Position numbers and translations under genes: made by a program
Shown here: positions 10,531 to 18,341 of the stretch, piece by piece
How the letters are laid out: each line of letters starts with the position of its first letter
How positions within the stretch are numbered: position 1 is the first letter of the stretch
NCBI RefSeq assembly: GCF_001296025.1
Contig: NZ_LJHV01000003.1
Span: 1-64,000 of the forward strand
Direction: 5' to 3'
DNA: 64,000 nt
Origin: Porphyrobacter sp. AAP60
GTDB lineage: Bacteria > Pseudomonadota > Alphaproteobacteria > Sphingomonadales > Sphingomonadaceae
Notes under the pieces: model-generated
What the model was told of the DNA's origin: nothing
The model's input: only the letters and a program-made list of their open reading frames with translations
Databases searched by the model: none

Positions 10531-10542
10531 TCGATATGCGAA
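10511..10542. promoter_or_regulatory. IclR-type double operator, copy 1
   Basis: Two 13-bp palindromes, TTCG-CAATG-CGAA (10511-10523) and TTCG-ATATG-CGAA (10530-10542), start 19 bp apart and are joined by the linker GTCAAC. Copy 2 at 17461-17492 has the same spacing and nearly the same linker (ATCAAC). The palindrome arms are identical and only their centres differ. Conserved arms with variable centres suggest a protein-binding site, and an IclR regulator is encoded beside copy 2. Confidence 0.72.
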
Positions 10543-10781
10543 AATGCAATTGTGTGGCTTCGAGGCCACGCAGCGCGGATTCTGGGCGCGGCTCGGGGTG
10601 CGCCTGGCTGGTTCAGGAGCGCGGGCGGCGGGCGCGCCAAACGTTACTCCGGACTTGATCCGGGGTGACGCTTGGGGACTGCGAGTGCCCCTCGCCCATC
10701 ATTGGCGATTGGTCGGTTGGTGACGCGTGGCTTGTCTGGATTGAGCGCGATCAAGCCACAAAGCTTGCCGGCGAGACCGGG
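10543..10781. other. Gene-free spacer with a small palindromic repeat
   Basis: No open frame here looks coding. The stretch contains one interspersed palindrome (10643-10669). It also has a long-looped TGGCTTG/CAAGCCA inverted pair near 10728-10758 that might weakly terminate the phosphatase operon arriving from nowhere upstream on this strand, but it lacks a T-tract. Nothing else is recognised. Confidence 0.5.
10643..10669. repeat. Short palindromic intergenic repeat
   Basis: The arms GTTACTCCGGA and TCCGGGGTGAC flank CTTGA and differ from perfect symmetry at two wobble positions. The core CCGGACTTGATCCGG is a widespread intergenic palindrome in alphaproteobacteria, as I recall it. Only one copy was seen in the window. 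Confidence 0.45.
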
Positions 10782-12281
10782 CTAATCCTTGACCTCGGCG
10801 GTGCAGGGCAGGCCATCGGGGCCCAGACGGTCTGATGGCATCGGCTGGTCAATCAACTGCGGCGGGCCGGAACAGCGGCGCATCGCAGGCAGATCGTCAG
10901 GCAGTTCCTCAAGCCGGTTGCCGCCCCCGGCTTTGACCAGATCGAAGCCGTCATAAAGCACGCCGGTGTTCAGGTATGCGCGCAGGCTCAGGCGACCGGG
11001 CGCAATATCGATCACCTGGAACAGGCTGGTATCTTCGGCTGCCCGGTCAGGCTGGGTGTCGGCACGGTCATTGAGGCCATACATCTTCGCGCCCGCGACA
11101 GAGACCATGTAAACCGGCCCCTGCATTGCCCCGCCCGCGCGGGCCTCGATCCCCGCATCGCGCCCGGCCTCCGCTGTGAGCCTGCCGTAGCAATGGTCAT
11201 GGCCCTGCAACACCAGATCAACCTTGTGCTTTTCGAACAAGGGCTTCCACGCCGCCTTCAGAACCGGCGTGTCGCCGGGCCGCGCACAGGTGAAGATCGG
11301 CTGGTGGAACAAGACGATTTTCCACGGCCCGGGCGCTTCGGCGAGCCGCGCATCAAGCCACGCCGTCTGGCTTTCCAGACTGCCCAGATCAAGCGCCGAT
11401 GTGCCGTCCAGCACCACGAACCGCACACCCTGATAATCGGCAAAATATGTCGTCAGCGGCGCTGCCTCTGCGCCATTGCCGGGCAGGTTGAACATGACCG
11501 GCCAGTGTTTGCCAAGCTGGCGGGTCTCGCTGCCATCGGGTTGGACCACATCGACATATTCGTGATTGCCTGCCGCCGGAAGCTGCGGGACAGTCGCCAA
11601 AGCCCATCCGCCGGTCGCTGTCCATTCGCCCCATTCGTCGTCATGGGTCATGTCATCGCGGCTGGCGACCAGATCGCCCGCGTGCGCCATCAGCGCCGGA
11701 TTGCCCGCCTGCAGCAGCGCACGCCGCCACCCGATCGAACCGATATCAAGGATGCGGTTCTGGGTATCGCCCATGTAGATGAAACGGAACGGCGCGGTTC
11801 CGGCGCTGGCGGTGCGGAACTGGTGCCATTCGGAAAAGCCCGCCGATCCCTTTACGCGGTAGGCATAGGCCGTGCCCGGCTTCAGCCCGGCAAAGCGCAC
11901 CTTATGATAAAGCGCCGTGCCATTTTCACTCAGCGTGCTGACATTATCGCCGCTTACCTGCTGCGCGCGCAGCCCGAAATTGGGGGCGGGGACAAGCTCG
12001 GCCAGCTCGGCCAGAGTTTCTCCGGCTGCCATGTCCGTGCGCCAGGATACGCGCATTTCCGTCGCCGGATCGCTGCCGGGCGACAGGATGATCCGGTCAG
12101 GCAGGTTGCGCGCGGCATAGGGCTGGCCGGGCGCTGCGGGGGCGGCCTCGCCGCCAAGATCAATCGGCACGTCAACCGGCGGGTTCTGCGCCCCGCCAGC
12201 CGCTGCCAAGGCAGCGGCCAGCACTGGCGCAAGTCCAAGCTTCAAAAAACGGCAGACCGGGCGGCGGCTAGTTATAAACAA
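10782..12281 (-). CDS. Secreted purple-acid-phosphatase-like metallophosphoesterase
   Basis: A signal peptide (SRRPVCRFLKLGLAP..., cleavage near GGAQ) precedes a fibronectin-III-like domain (residues 60-165). A calcineurin-type phosphoesterase domain follows, with GDTQN, GDLVASRDD, GNHEY, VLFHQPIF and QGHDHCYGR. These are the dinuclear-metal ligands of purple acid phosphatases, which release phosphate from organic phosphates. It lies 68 bp downstream of a TonB receptor under a Pho box, so periplasmic phosphate scavenging is likely. The frame is open to TTG 12329; TTG 12281 was preferred because AAAGG precedes it by ten bases and it gives a normal signal peptide. Confidence 0.85.
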   Translation of the reverse strand: MFITSRRPVCRFLKLGLAPVLAAALAAAGGAQNPPVDVPIDLGGEAAPAAPGQPYAARNLPDRIILSPGSDPATEMRVSWRTDMAAGETLAELAELVPAPNFGLRAQQVSGDNVSTLSENGTALYHKVRFAGLKPGTAYAYRVKGSAGFSEWHQFRTASAGTAPFRFIYMGDTQNRILDIGSIGWRRALLQAGNPALMAHAGDLVASRDDMTHDDEWGEWTATGGWALATVPQLPAAGNHEYVDVVQPDGSETRQLGKHWPVMFNLPGNGAEAAPLTTYFADYQGVRFVVLDGTSALDLGSLESQTAWLDARLAEAPGPWKIVLFHQPIFTCARPGDTPVLKAAWKPLFEKHKVDLVLQGHDHCYGRLTAEAGRDAGIEARAGGAMQGPVYMVSVAGAKMYGLNDRADTQPDRAAEDTSLFQVIDIAPGRLSLRAYLNTGVLYDGFDLVKAGGGNRLEELPDDLPAMRRCSGPPQLIDQPMPSDRLGPDGLPCTAEVKD

Positions 12282-12349
12282 GACTACATAACCTTTCTGC
12301 TGGCCGCCACCTTTGATTGGTGCCTGCAAGTTACCAGGCAGGCACCGGA

Positions 12350-15118
12350 TCAGAAGTTCACCCGCGCGCCGATGAAGTAGAAGGCACCGAACTTTTCGAA
12401 TTCGGTCACACGGCCCGGTGCGCCAGCATAGCGCACACCCGCCGTGTTGGTGAGGTTCTTACCTTCGAAGAACACATTGAGATTGCGGTTCACATCGTAG
12501 CTGGCCGTGACATCCAGCTGGCCGCGGCCTTCCCAAAAGGTGTCGAGCGCCGGGTCGCCTGCAAATTCATCGATGTAATCGGTGCGCTTGGTCCATGCCA
12601 GACGCGTATTGAACCCGCCCTTTTCGTAGAACAGCGACGCATTGTAGGTCCAGTCCGACTGGTTGGGCAACGCGGCGCGGGTGGGGCGGCCATCCAGCGA
12701 GGCAGGCAGATCGATACGCGCATCGGCATAGGCAACGTTGCCGAAGAACCCGAAGCCGGACAACAGACCCGGCAGGAAGTCGAACTGCACCTGCACATTG
12801 GCTTCGGCCCCCAGGATACGGCCTGTTCTGGCATTGAGCGGTTCGGTGATCACCACATTTCGTCCACCGAGATTAGCGATCTGGCGCAATGTGAATTCGT
12901 AGTTCTCAAGGTCCTTGTAGAACACGTTGAAGCCGATCAGGCCCAGCGGGCGGAGGTAATATTCGATCCCGGCATCCAGATTGTTGGCAACGGTCTGGCG
13001 CAGGTTCGGGTTGCCGCGTTCGATATTGCCGTCTTCGTCAATCGTCTGACGCGGGACAGCATCGCGGAAGTTCGGACGCGCCGTACCGCGGGTCGCCGCA
13101 AAGCGACCGATCAGATCCGGTGTGAACTCATGCCGGATGGTCAGGTTGGGGAAGAAATCGGTATATTTGCGATCGACCTGACCGATGACAAGGGTTTCGG
13201 TATCAAGGTCGAAAACGGGTGCGCTGCCGCTGAACTGCGTGTGTTCGACACGCGCGCCGATGATCACATTCGTCTTGGGAAACTGGATACGGGCCATCGC
13301 GTAACCGGCGTAGATATCTTCGTTCGCTTCGTAATCGGACGTGATCGAATTTTCGACGCGGCGAGTGCCATCGGTCTGCGCTACACCGCTGATCTGGGCG
13401 AAGTAGGGGAGTACGAGATCGGGATCGAGCTTGTTTCCTAGGAAGTAGTCAAAATTCTGCGATTCAGTCGCCGAAAGCAATTGCGCCAGCGGCTGATCGG
13501 GGCGGCTTGAAGCGCGGCGATCACGCCATTGTTCGTTATCGGTGGTGATATCGGCAAGTCGTGCCTTGCCGCCGAACTGGAAGGTGGAAGGCGCACCGAA
13601 CAATTCGGTCGGAATGGTGAGGTTGGCGGTAAGGGCCCACTCGCTTTGAAAAGTGTCCTGCTCGCGGAATGTTACCTGCCGGAAAGCAAAGCGATCGGCC
13701 TGCAGATGTTCGCCAGTGGTGAAGATCGAAAATTCGGGCGCTTGCGGGTCGGTGAAATCCTGCGTGATCGCTGGTCGCAGATTGCTGCGGAACAGCAACT
13801 GCGCACGGATCGGGAAGGTCTGTTCCGCTTCGGTATAGGCGACCGAATAATCGAGGCTCGCCTTGGTCCAGTCATGCTTGCCGCCGGCACTCACCACAAA
13901 GGACTGGTCGCGCACAACGCGGTGACGGAATTCCTTTTCGATCCGGGTATTGTTCCAGGTCGCCTGCGTCTCGGATGAACCGGGCTGCAAGGCGCCGTCG
14001 CTGTAGATGATCGCCAGAAGATCGCGGAATTCGTCATCCGTGCGGCGATTGAAATTGCCGCGCACGAAGAAGGTCGAAACATTGTCAGGGCGGATTTCCA
14101 GCGCGCCTGACAGCGTCAGACGTTCGCGCTTCGTCTCGTAATCCTTGAACTCCTGTTCAACCACGCGAAGCCCTTCGCCGCCTTCGGGAAGATCGGTGAA
14201 GTCCCACACGGATTCGAAGTTATCGACCCGGCGATCGGTTTGCGAAAGGCTGCCCGACAGCGTCAGGCCGACCGGGCCGAACACGTTGGAAAGCGTGGCG
14301 CCGCCGCGGTAATCATTGGTGTTGCCGAACTGGTTGAAGCTGAGGCCGCCATTGCCGGTAATCACAAGGCGCGGCTGGTCAAAAGCCGAACGGGTGGTGA
14401 GGTTGACCGAACCGGCGATCGAATCCGCGTCCTGCGAGGGCAGCAGCGTCTTGGACACTTCGATCGAGGCGACCAAATCCGACTGGTAGGCCCCAAGATC
14501 GATTGCGCGGGTATCCGGGCTGCTGGAACGCAGGGTAATGCCGTCCACCGTCACGGCGGTGAATTCCGAAGGCGCACCGCGGATCGATATGAAATTGCCT
14601 TCACCCTGATCGCGCTCGACACCGAATCCGGGGACACGCTGCAAGGCTTCGGCGATGTTGGGATCGGGGAAGCGGCCGATTGCGTCCGATGAAATCACAT
14701 TGGTGGTCGCATCGGCGTTCTTCTGGCGGTTCAACGCACGGGCGATCGGATCGGTGATCCCGCCCAGAACCACAATCTCCGCATCGCGGCGCAAGGTGAT
14801 GGTGACATTGTTGCCAGAACCCGGTGCGACCTGCACTGTTTCGGTGGCTTCGCCAATCCCGCGATAGAATATGTTGAGCGTCGCCTGTCCCTCGGCAAGC
14901 GAAGGGATGAAAAACCGGCCCTGATTGTCAGTGATGACGCGCTGGCCGGTTTCGACGATATTGACCTGCGCACCGGGCAAAGGATTGCCGTTTTCGTCAA
15001 CGACATTGCCCGTCACCGCGTTCTGCGCGATTGCTGCAACCGGCGCGATCATGGCGGTGGCCGCCAGCAAAGCGGTGCGGTGCGAAAATTTGATCGAAAG
15101 ATACTTGGCCAGCGACAT
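12350..15118 (-). CDS. TonB-dependent receptor with N-terminal carboxypeptidase-regulatory-like domain
   Basis: The 922-residue precursor has a signal peptide (ALLAATAMIAPVAAIAQ). A CarboxypepD_reg-like beta-sandwich covers about residues 35-110 (TGNVVDENGNPLPGAQV..., GRFFIPSLAEG). The plug (RFPDPNIAEALQRVPGFG, ISIRGAPSEFTAVTVDG) and a large barrel ending in IGARVNF follow. This is the Caulobacter/Xanthomonas style of receptor for organic nutrients. Pairing with a secreted phosphatase and a Pho box 100 bp upstream points to uptake of a phosphorylated compound or of the product of its hydrolysis. The substrate is not known. Confidence 0.9.
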   Translation of the reverse strand: MSLAKYLSIKFSHRTALLAATAMIAPVAAIAQNAVTGNVVDENGNPLPGAQVNIVETGQRVITDNQGRFFIPSLAEGQATLNIFYRGIGEATETVQVAPGSGNNVTITLRRDAEIVVLGGITDPIARALNRQKNADATTNVISSDAIGRFPDPNIAEALQRVPGFGVERDQGEGNFISIRGAPSEFTAVTVDGITLRSSSPDTRAIDLGAYQSDLVASIEVSKTLLPSQDADSIAGSVNLTTRSAFDQPRLVITGNGGLSFNQFGNTNDYRGGATLSNVFGPVGLTLSGSLSQTDRRVDNFESVWDFTDLPEGGEGLRVVEQEFKDYETKRERLTLSGALEIRPDNVSTFFVRGNFNRRTDDEFRDLLAIIYSDGALQPGSSETQATWNNTRIEKEFRHRVVRDQSFVVSAGGKHDWTKASLDYSVAYTEAEQTFPIRAQLLFRSNLRPAITQDFTDPQAPEFSIFTTGEHLQADRFAFRQVTFREQDTFQSEWALTANLTIPTELFGAPSTFQFGGKARLADITTDNEQWRDRRASSRPDQPLAQLLSATESQNFDYFLGNKLDPDLVLPYFAQISGVAQTDGTRRVENSITSDYEANEDIYAGYAMARIQFPKTNVIIGARVEHTQFSGSAPVFDLDTETLVIGQVDRKYTDFFPNLTIRHEFTPDLIGRFAATRGTARPNFRDAVPRQTIDEDGNIERGNPNLRQTVANNLDAGIEYYLRPLGLIGFNVFYKDLENYEFTLRQIANLGGRNVVITEPLNARTGRILGAEANVQVQFDFLPGLLSGFGFFGNVAYADARIDLPASLDGRPTRAALPNQSDWTYNASLFYEKGGFNTRLAWTKRTDYIDEFAGDPALDTFWEGRGQLDVTASYDVNRNLNVFFEGKNLTNTAGVRYAGAPGRVTEFEKFGAFYFIGARVNF

Positions 15119-15441
15119 AGTGCCCCCCTGTCATGTTGGCATGATCAGGGGCGTTCCCCTGTTGGGGCGGCGTTTAGTGCGGGATCGCTACAGTCTTTTG
15201 ACGTTTACGTGCGATTTTGATGACAGCAGAATGGCAGTTTCATGACGTTCGCCGGCGCCGGCGGACAGTTGATTTTTTTCGTTCCGGATCATGCTGTTGC
15301 ATGAGTGTGATCGCCAAGATCCGGATGGACGGAATTCTCACACCAGTTCGCGACCATGCATTAATGGCTTTGTGGCCGGACCAGTGATGGTTTTGTCACA
15401 CTTCGCCCGCCACCAACGCGGCCGTCGGGCACGATCGCCCC
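15119..15441. other. Intergenic promoter region with Pho box and leader hairpins
   Basis: This 323-bp gap holds the Pho box at 15220-15248 and an untranslated leader of up to 100 bases. The leader has two mutually exclusive hairpins, CAGGGG/CCCCTG (15146-15161) and CCCC/GGGG (15156-15167). A GC palindrome CGCCGGCGCCGGCG sits near 15250. The part from 15265 to 15441, downstream of the iclR-type gene, shows no terminator or coding frame that I can support. Confidence 0.5.
15220..15248 (-). promoter_or_regulatory. Pho box with three 11-bp-spaced half-sites
   Basis: On the minus strand the order is ACGTCAT, GAAA, CTGCCAT, TCTG, CTGTCAT. The half-sites begin exactly 11 bp apart and the last is a perfect PhoB consensus half-site. 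PhoB binds tandem CTGTCAT repeats with 11-bp periodicity, usually in place of the -35 element. The site lies 102 bp upstream of the TonB receptor ATG, so the receptor-phosphatase operon should be induced by phosphate starvation. Confidence 0.78.
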
Positions 15442-16272
15442 TCAAGGCCGTAAGCTTGCCTCCAGCGCAGGCCAGCGCTTCAGCGCAGCCTCGATCTCCC
15501 CTGCCGCATTGCGCAGCAGTGGCAGGCGTGTGCGCACCAGCTCGTCCTGCGAGATGCGGGTGGTGGAAGTGGAGCAGTTGATGGCGGCAACCACCCGCCC
15601 GCCGCGCCCGAAAATCGGCACCGCGACCGAGACGATGCCGTAGTCCAGTTCGTCCAGCGCCGAATCGTAACCGCGTGTCGCCACCAGCGCGAGGCGCTCG
15701 GTCATCGCTGCGCTGTCTGTAACGGTGCGTTCGGTAAAGCGCTGGAACGGTGCGCCTGCCAGCAATGCATCACGCTCGTCATCGGGCAGATTGGCCGCCA
15801 GCGCCTTGCCCAGCGATGTCGCGTGGAAGGGAAAGCGCGTGCCCACCCCTGCCGCGACACGGAAGCGCCGGTCGGTCGAAACGTGGGCCACGTAAAGAAT
15901 ATCCGCGCCCGACAGCACGGCAAGGCTGGCGCTGTCGCCGGTCTGGTCACGCAGCCCTTGCAGCGGAGGCAGCACCACCTGTTCGATCTGCATCGAGGCG
16001 AGGAAGGCCGAACCGATCGTCAGCACCGCCGGGCGCAGCAGGAACTTGCGTTCATGCTGGCCGACATAGCCCAGTTCCACCAGCGTGATCAGGCAGCGCC
16101 GCGCCACGGCTGGCGGCAGGGCGGTACGGGCCGCGACTTCCGACAGGGTCATTTCGGGGTGATCCTCGTCAAACGCCTTCAGCACGCGCAGGCCGCGTTC
16201 CAGCGTCGAGAGGTATTCAGGGTTCTTGTGCCCCCCCTCTTTGTCAGGCGTTTCAGCCCCTGCGGATCCCAT
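15442..16272 (-). CDS. IclR-family transcriptional regulator
   Basis: The 276-residue protein has an N-terminal winged helix (STLERGLRVLKAFDEDHPEMTLSEVAARTALPPAVARRCLITLVELGYV). The C-terminal IclR effector domain contains VGTRFPFHATSLGKALAA, YDSALDELDYGIVSVAVPIFG and GRVVAAINCSTSTTRIS. It resembles the PcaR/PobR type that controls aromatic catabolism. ATG 16272 overlaps the CoA transferase 3' end by 20 bp. The open frame continues upstream to 16359, but that would overlap by over 100 bp. Two TTCG-N5-CGAA double operators nearby are its likely targets. Confidence 0.9.
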   Translation of the reverse strand: MGSAGAETPDKEGGHKNPEYLSTLERGLRVLKAFDEDHPEMTLSEVAARTALPPAVARRCLITLVELGYVGQHERKFLLRPAVLTIGSAFLASMQIEQVVLPPLQGLRDQTGDSASLAVLSGADILYVAHVSTDRRFRVAAGVGTRFPFHATSLGKALAANLPDDERDALLAGAPFQRFTERTVTDSAAMTERLALVATRGYDSALDELDYGIVSVAVPIFGRGGRVVAAINCSTSTTRISQDELVRTRLPLLRNAAGEIEAALKRWPALEASLRP

Positions 16273-17413
16273 GCACCGGCCTTTCGATGGAGCGGCGGAC
16301 AGCCGCGTCGTCCGCTCCCAATAGGGGCGGCGCGGTGACGCTGTCCATCCGTTCGCCATCGAAGGATAGGGGGAAACGGATCGTGCGGAATTCCCCCTTC
16401 GGCCCGTCCGGATCGGTGACTTCGATGCCGAGCACCTTGGCCTGCTCGGTCGCCAGCACTTCGGCGCTGTCGTAAACTGGCGAATTGGGCACTTCGAGGC
16501 GGGTCAGTTCCGCCGTCCAGTGATCGCGTGGCTGGCCGGCGAAGATCGGGGCGAGGAAGGCCACCACATCTTCGTAATGGCTGATGCGTGCGTCCCGGCT
16601 TTCGAATGCGGGCAGGCTCAGCATGTCGGGCTGGCCGACGGCGGTGGCAAGGTTCTCCCAGAACTTGGGCGGCGATGACATGTGCAGCGCCAGCCACTTG
16701 CCGTCGGCGCACTGGAACACGTAGCTCTGGCTGACGTGGGGGCGCGAATACGGCCCCATCACCTGATCGGCGGACAGCAGGTGGGTGAAATCATCGAGGT
16801 TGAAATGGCACATGGCCTCGAACATCGAGGTTTCGACCACGCGGCCCCGCCCCGTGGTGTGGCGTTCATTGAGCGCGGCGAGGATGCCGAGCGCGGTGTA
16901 AAACCCGGTCATGGCATCGGCGATGGCGGGGCCAACCACGCGCGGGTGCTGCGGGTTGACCAGCAGGCGCAGAAAGCCGGATGCGGCCTGCGCGACGGTA
17001 TCGAAAGCGGGGCGATCCCGCTCTGGCCCCTCGCTGCCGAAGCCGGAGATCGAGGCATAGACCAGCGCGGGGTTGATCGCCTGCAATCGCTTGGCATCGA
17101 CATTCAAACGGTCTGCCACGCCGGGGCGGAAATTCTGGATGAAGACATCGGCGCCTGCCACCAGTTGATCGAGGGTCGCCAGATCATCGGGGTTCTTGGG
17201 ATCGATGGTGATCGACCGCTTGTTGCGGTTATAGGTCTGGAAATGCGGCGAATAAAGCTCGCCCTTGAAGCTGCGGAACGGATCGCCGGTGCCGGGCTGT
17301 TCCACCTTGATCACATCGGCGCCCATATCGGCCAGCAGCATCCCGGCGGCGGGGCCGGTGATGAAGGTGCCCATTTCGAGCACGGTAACACCTGCGAGGG
17401 GTTTGGCCGTCAT
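16253..17413 (-). CDS. CaiB/BaiF-type (family III) CoA transferase
   Basis: At 386 residues it is full length for family III CoA transferases, which move CoA between carboxylic acids through an aspartyl-CoA intermediate. LADMGADVIKVEQPGTGDPFR, NRNKRSITIDPK and ISGFGSEGPERDRPAFD are family blocks. The catalytic Asp is D166 in ADAMTG. It starts 91 bp from the divergent citrate-synthase-like gene and is followed by the overlapping iclR-type gene. It probably activates an acid as its CoA ester for the neighbouring citrate-synthase-like enzyme to act on (inference). Confidence 0.92.
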   Translation of the reverse strand: MTAKPLAGVTVLEMGTFITGPAAGMLLADMGADVIKVEQPGTGDPFRSFKGELYSPHFQTYNRNKRSITIDPKNPDDLATLDQLVAGADVFIQNFRPGVADRLNVDAKRLQAINPALVYASISGFGSEGPERDRPAFDTVAQAASGFLRLLVNPQHPRVVGPAIADAMTGFYTALGILAALNERHTTGRGRVVETSMFEAMCHFNLDDFTHLLSADQVMGPYSRPHVSQSYVFQCADGKWLALHMSSPPKFWENLATAVGQPDMLSLPAFESRDARISHYEDVVAFLAPIFAGQPRDHWTAELTRLEVPNSPVYDSAEVLATEQAKVLGIEVTDPDGPKGEFRTIRFPLSFDGERMDSVTAPPLLGADDAAVRRSIERPVHGIRRG

Positions 17414-17449
17414 CCGCTTGATCCCACCTTGTATCTTGACAATGGGACG

Positions 17450-17476
17450 TTAGTATATTCTTCGCATAACGAAATC
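17450..17476 (-). promoter_or_regulatory. Candidate promoter of the CoA transferase-iclR operon
   Basis: On the minus strand TTGATT is followed after 15 bases by TATACT. The spacer carries the palindrome TTCG-N5-CGAA, exactly as in front of the TonB operon. The leader to ATG 17413 would be about 30 bases. Self-repression by the IclR protein is the simplest reading. Confidence 0.45.
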
Positions 17477-17492
17477 AACTTCGAATATCGAA
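17461..17492. promoter_or_regulatory. IclR-type double operator, copy 2
   Basis: TTCG-CATAA-CGAA (17461-17473) and TTCG-AATAT-CGAA (17480-17492) start 19 bp apart, as in copy 1 at 10511-10542. The site lies between the divergent CoA transferase and citrate-synthase-like genes, so one bound repressor could control both directions. The right half ends 12 bases before the rightward ATG, next to its AAGGA ribosome-binding site. Confidence 0.72.
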
Positions 17493-17504
17493 AAAGGAAC
17501 GCCC

Positions 17505-18281
17505 ATGCGCATCGGCAAGCAGGATAACGCCGTCACCTCGATCTGCACCTCCGATGCGACGAGCATCACGGTGCGCGGGATGGATCTGTGCAGCGAAGTG
17601 ATCGGTCATGTCGATTTCACCAGCTATTTCTGGCTGCTGGTGACGGGCACGATGCCCAGCCCGCCGCAAAAGGCACTGGCCGATGCGGTGCTGTGCGCGA
17701 TTGCCGAACACGGTCTGGTGCCGAGTGTCGTCGCCACCCGCATGACCTATGCCGCCGCGCCCGAGGCGTTTCACGGCGCGGTCGCCGCGGGGCTGCTGGG
17801 CTGCGGTTCTGTGGTGCTGGGCAGCGCGGAAGTGGCGGGCAAGTTCTATGCGCATGTGGTGGCCGAGGGCGGTGATCCGGCCGCCGCCGCGATTGCCGCC
17901 ATCAAGGCCTTGCGCGCCGAAAAGAAGGCGATCCCCGGCTTCGGCCACCCGCAGCATTCCGGCGGCGATCCTCGCGCGCACCGTCTGCTGGCGCTGGCCA
18001 AGGAACACGGCATGGAAGGCCCGCACATCGCCATGCTGCGCACCATCGAAACCGTGCTGCCCGAAGCGATTGGCCGCCCGCTGCCGATCAACGTCAACGG
18101 CGCGATCCCGGCGGTGATGCTGGACGCAGGCTTCCCGCTGGCGGCGCTGAAGGGCATTTCGCTGCTCGCCCGTACCGCCAGCCTGATCGCGCACCTGCAG
18201 GAGGAAACCGAGCGGCCCATCGGCTTCATCATGAGCGGCGCTGCGGCGGAGCGGATCGGATTTGACGACGGCTCGGAATAA
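17505..18281 (+). CDS. Citrate synthase / citryl-CoA lyase-like protein
   Basis: A 258-residue single-domain relative of citrate synthase, close to proteins annotated as citryl-CoA lyase. Such enzymes make or break a carbon-carbon bond between an acyl-CoA and a keto acid. PGFGHPQHSGGDPR (about 145-158) carries the active-site His and the substrate Arg. The loop that normally reads NVD, with the catalytic Asp, reads NVNGAIP here, with Asn198. This may mark a subfamily with altered chemistry. Reading right from the shared IclR operator, it is followed after 60 bp by an M24 peptidase gene. Confidence 0.78.
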   Translation: MRIGKQDNAVTSICTSDATSITVRGMDLCSEVIGHVDFTSYFWLLVTGTMPSPPQKALADAVLCAIAEHGLVPSVVATRMTYAAAPEAFHGAVAAGLLGCGSVVLGSAEVAGKFYAHVVAEGGDPAAAAIAAIKALRAEKKAIPGFGHPQHSGGDPRAHRLLALAKEHGMEGPHIAMLRTIETVLPEAIGRPLPINVNGAIPAVMLDAGFPLAALKGISLLARTASLIAHLQEETERPIGFIMSGAAAERIGFDDGSE

Positions 18282-18341
18282 GCCTGCTTGATCCCCCGGC
18301 AATGCCGCGCCACTGTCGGCGCGGCAACCAAGGGGACAGGC

